Positions 62,401 to 64,000 of a stretch of 64,000 nucleotides of DNA are shown one piece after another; position 1 is the first letter of the stretch, and the number at the start of each line of letters is the position of its first letter. The stretch spans positions 32,877,020 through 32,941,019 of the forward strand of contig OX439001.1 of assembly GCA_949316495.1 (NCBI GenBank), in the 5' to 3' direction. A program made the translations under genes and the position numbers. Below the pieces are notes generated by a model. That model saw nothing but the letters and a program-made list of their open reading frames with translations, had not been told where the DNA came from and ran no database searches. The stretch is from Amphiduros pacificus (lineage: Eukaryota > Annelida > Polychaeta > Phyllodocida > Hesionidae).

Positions 62401-64000
62401 GAACAGATCTGATAATACCTGGCTGAATTTAAGTTGACAGAACAAGTGTCAGCTTGTTGGTGCTTCTCACTGTGTAATTACACCACTCAAAGCTGCTCTC
62501 AATGATCAATATTTGCTTGTATATCAGAGTTTGTTATTCTGTGTGCATTAGTAATGGAGAATATATAATAGTATGCATACACTCACATTGCAGTTTAGTT
62601 AGAGACAGTATATTTGGAATTTTAATTTCAATCAAATAAAGTTTTATTTGATACCAGACTTTAAGTTACCTTCAATGATTGATTTATCAACTTCAAGATT
62701 TAAAAGATAATACAACTCATTGGAATATTGTAATATAAGAATTTAATTGTATTTGAGAAGTTAACTTTTGAGAAAAATGATATATATGCATTTTCATATA
62801 TATAGAAGGTCAACTATAGAAAATGATAACAACACAGGAGTGTCCTGGACTGATGAGATCTTTCCAACTGAACTGAACATGTAATATCTGAGATCTGTCA
62901 CTCCAAGCACTGCACAAAACAGGCTCTAGTGTCTAGCATATACTCTGTATATTTATATCTATCGGTAGACACTCCTTGTTCAATCAATATGAACTCTCGT
63001 TTAAATGGGTTTTTGCAGTGTTTGATGAACGTCACTGATTATTGGGAGGATTTCTAAGATTGGTTCATCTAAATATAGGACAGAGAAACCCCAAACAACG
63101 ACCCAAATTTGCGACGTATTTCCAATTCATGCCCAAATAAATGGTAGGAATTCCGGGCAATCTTTAGGGCACCTGTACACCTACAAGCTCATTTACTGTC
63201 CTATTATTATATGGGTCAGTTATAGTGTCTAATCTATTGATCATGGAAATCAAGTAACATACAATCATATTGGTCCCTGTGTACCCTGCATGGGTATTGG
63301 TGCTAGTCGTTCAATCTTCTCACTACCTCTGCCGTCATTGCTCAATATTTGCAGCATTTGAAATATGGACCTCCCAGTCTGGCATATGAGTCAAGCCTAC
63401 TACAATATCATCATAGTCAGATTTGACCAACCTCAGGTCACAAACCGTTATCACTTAGCTCATATATATCACAAACTTTTTAATTTCTACCATATTTTTC
63501 TAACATAGCATTTCAATTAATTGCAAACTTATCTGACTATGTAATTCTAGGTGCAAAGTAACTGAATTAGTGATACCAAGTAACCAAAGCAGAAATTACT
63601 ATTTAAGATTGTTTATTTTATTAATTTTTTTTTCAGATTTCCAGAAAGCAGCAGCTTTAGTGCACGAGTTGCTGCTGAAGTTGAGTGAGGACACAGAGTG
63701 TGCAGAACTACGAGATGCCCTCAACCTCGCCCTGCTGCACATGCAGAAATACTACCGCGTGCTGCGGTCACGATTACAAACTCAGGACAAGAACAATGGC
63801 CACATACTCACCACGTCTCTGCGGGGGCTCAGCCCCATGACGCCCTTCAAGGATGCTCCGGATAAGTTCCAGTGGAAATGGATAAATCTGGACAATCCAA
63901 AAATTGTTGGGACGCTACCCATGGATTTACAGAGAGATGTGACTCACTTGCCCATACTCATTGAGGCAGCTAAAAATGGAGATAATGATCTGCTCATGCA
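59468..64000 (+). CDS. Unrecognised gene, first two coding exons, runs off right edge
   Basis: An exon from 63637 to the window end follows a strong TTTTTTTTTCAG acceptor and stays open for 121 codons. Its base composition is GC-richer than the surroundings, with codon-like third positions. It opens with FQKAAALVHELLLKLSEDTE, then LHMQKYYRVLRSRL, and later WKWINLDNPKIVGTLP and LPILIEAAKNGDNDLL: a helical protein with no family I can name. The phase requires one base from the preceding exon. ATG 59468 reads MTIKRK and ends AAAAG before GTAGGA at 59487, giving exactly that phase (MTIKRKDFQKAAA). The joining of 59468-59486 to 63637 is inferred. Confidence 0.6.
59487..59800 (+). other. Start of the first intron of the right-edge gene
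   Basis: If the ATG at 59468 is correct, this is intron sequence with nothing recognisable. There is no alternative coding frame. Confidence 0.3.
59805..60240 (+). repeat. Two adjacent minisatellites
   Basis: 59805-59955: 16-bp units close to CATAAGAGTCAATTCC. 59960-60240: units of 19-27 bp of ACTCATAATATTCAGTGA and GATACAGTGACA type. The two share no obvious ancestor. Confidence 0.88.
60341..60409 (+). repeat. 30-bp-arm hairpin
   Basis: The left arm 60341-60370 and right arm 60379-60409 are inverted copies with one extra base and two transitions. Both transitions remain as G-U pairs in plus-strand RNA. The loop is about 8 nt. It lies next to a dispersed repeat. Confidence 0.8.
60740..61100 (+). 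repeat. Dispersed repeat, copy 2 (relative of 1-590)
   Basis: Shares AGTCTGATCGATGATTTG, TAATCGA, AAATTA...AAAAGATGAA and CACCACTTTTTCTTGTTT blocks with the left end of the window, in the same order and orientation. It lacks the TTGGCTTTCTTTTGGTGG block of copy 1. Class unknown. Confidence 0.6.
61101..63636 (+). other. Rest of the long intron before the right-edge exon
   Basis: AT-rich sequence with no exon candidate, RNA gene or clear repeat that I can support. It ends in a long T tract and TTTTCAG at 63636. Confidence 0.4.

Overview
This is an intron-rich animal genomic window, most likely from a mollusc and probably a bivalve. The host genes have metazoan exon-intron structures and GT-AG introns. 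The AT-rich spaces between them are packed with tandem repeats, small TTAA-flanked DNA elements, a tRNA-derived SINE with an AAAC tail, and CAAGGTCA-rich tandem repeats of a kind I associate with bivalve genomes. The species call is an inference; no search was run.

Layout. (1) 1-16.5 kb, plus strand: HIRA, the WD40 histone H3.3 chaperone. Twenty-six exons can be followed in one continuous frame to the stop at 16507; the first codons lie left of the window. An intronless homeobox gene with its own poly(A) signal sits inside the second HIRA intron seen here (2960-3853). (2) 16.5-37.9 kb: gene-poor. It holds a broken METTL27-like methyltransferase copy (26.9-27.8 kb), a Penelope-like retroelement remnant with a GIY-YIG domain (28.3-31.6 kb) split by two nested TTAA elements, several minisatellites, a SINE with clear target-site duplications (37.0-37.3 kb) and CAAGGTCA-type tandem arrays. 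(3) 37.9-44.8 kb, minus strand: TADA2A, the ADA2a adaptor of histone acetyltransferase complexes. Eleven exons give about 436 codons with ZZ, SANT and SWIRM domains. (4) 48.6-49.5 kb, plus strand: a single-exon gene for a MYND zinc-finger protein. (5) 54.2-58.9 kb, minus strand: a complete PP1 catalytic subunit in seven exons. (6) 59.4-64.0 kb, plus strand: the start of an unrecognised gene in a divergent arrangement with PP1; its second exon runs off the right edge.

Three of the host genes act on chromatin or transcription (HIRA, TADA2A, the homeobox gene), but nothing suggests co-regulation. The least expected observation is at splice sites. In HIRA a 92-bp unit holding a TACTAAC branch-point-like motif, an acceptor AG and the first bases of the exon is repeated eight times in front of exon 20. 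In TADA2A a 31-bp array likewise repeats the first bases of the ZZ exon and a possible acceptor. The second useful result is that one TTAA element lies inside another of its own family, so the window itself shows the four-base target duplication.
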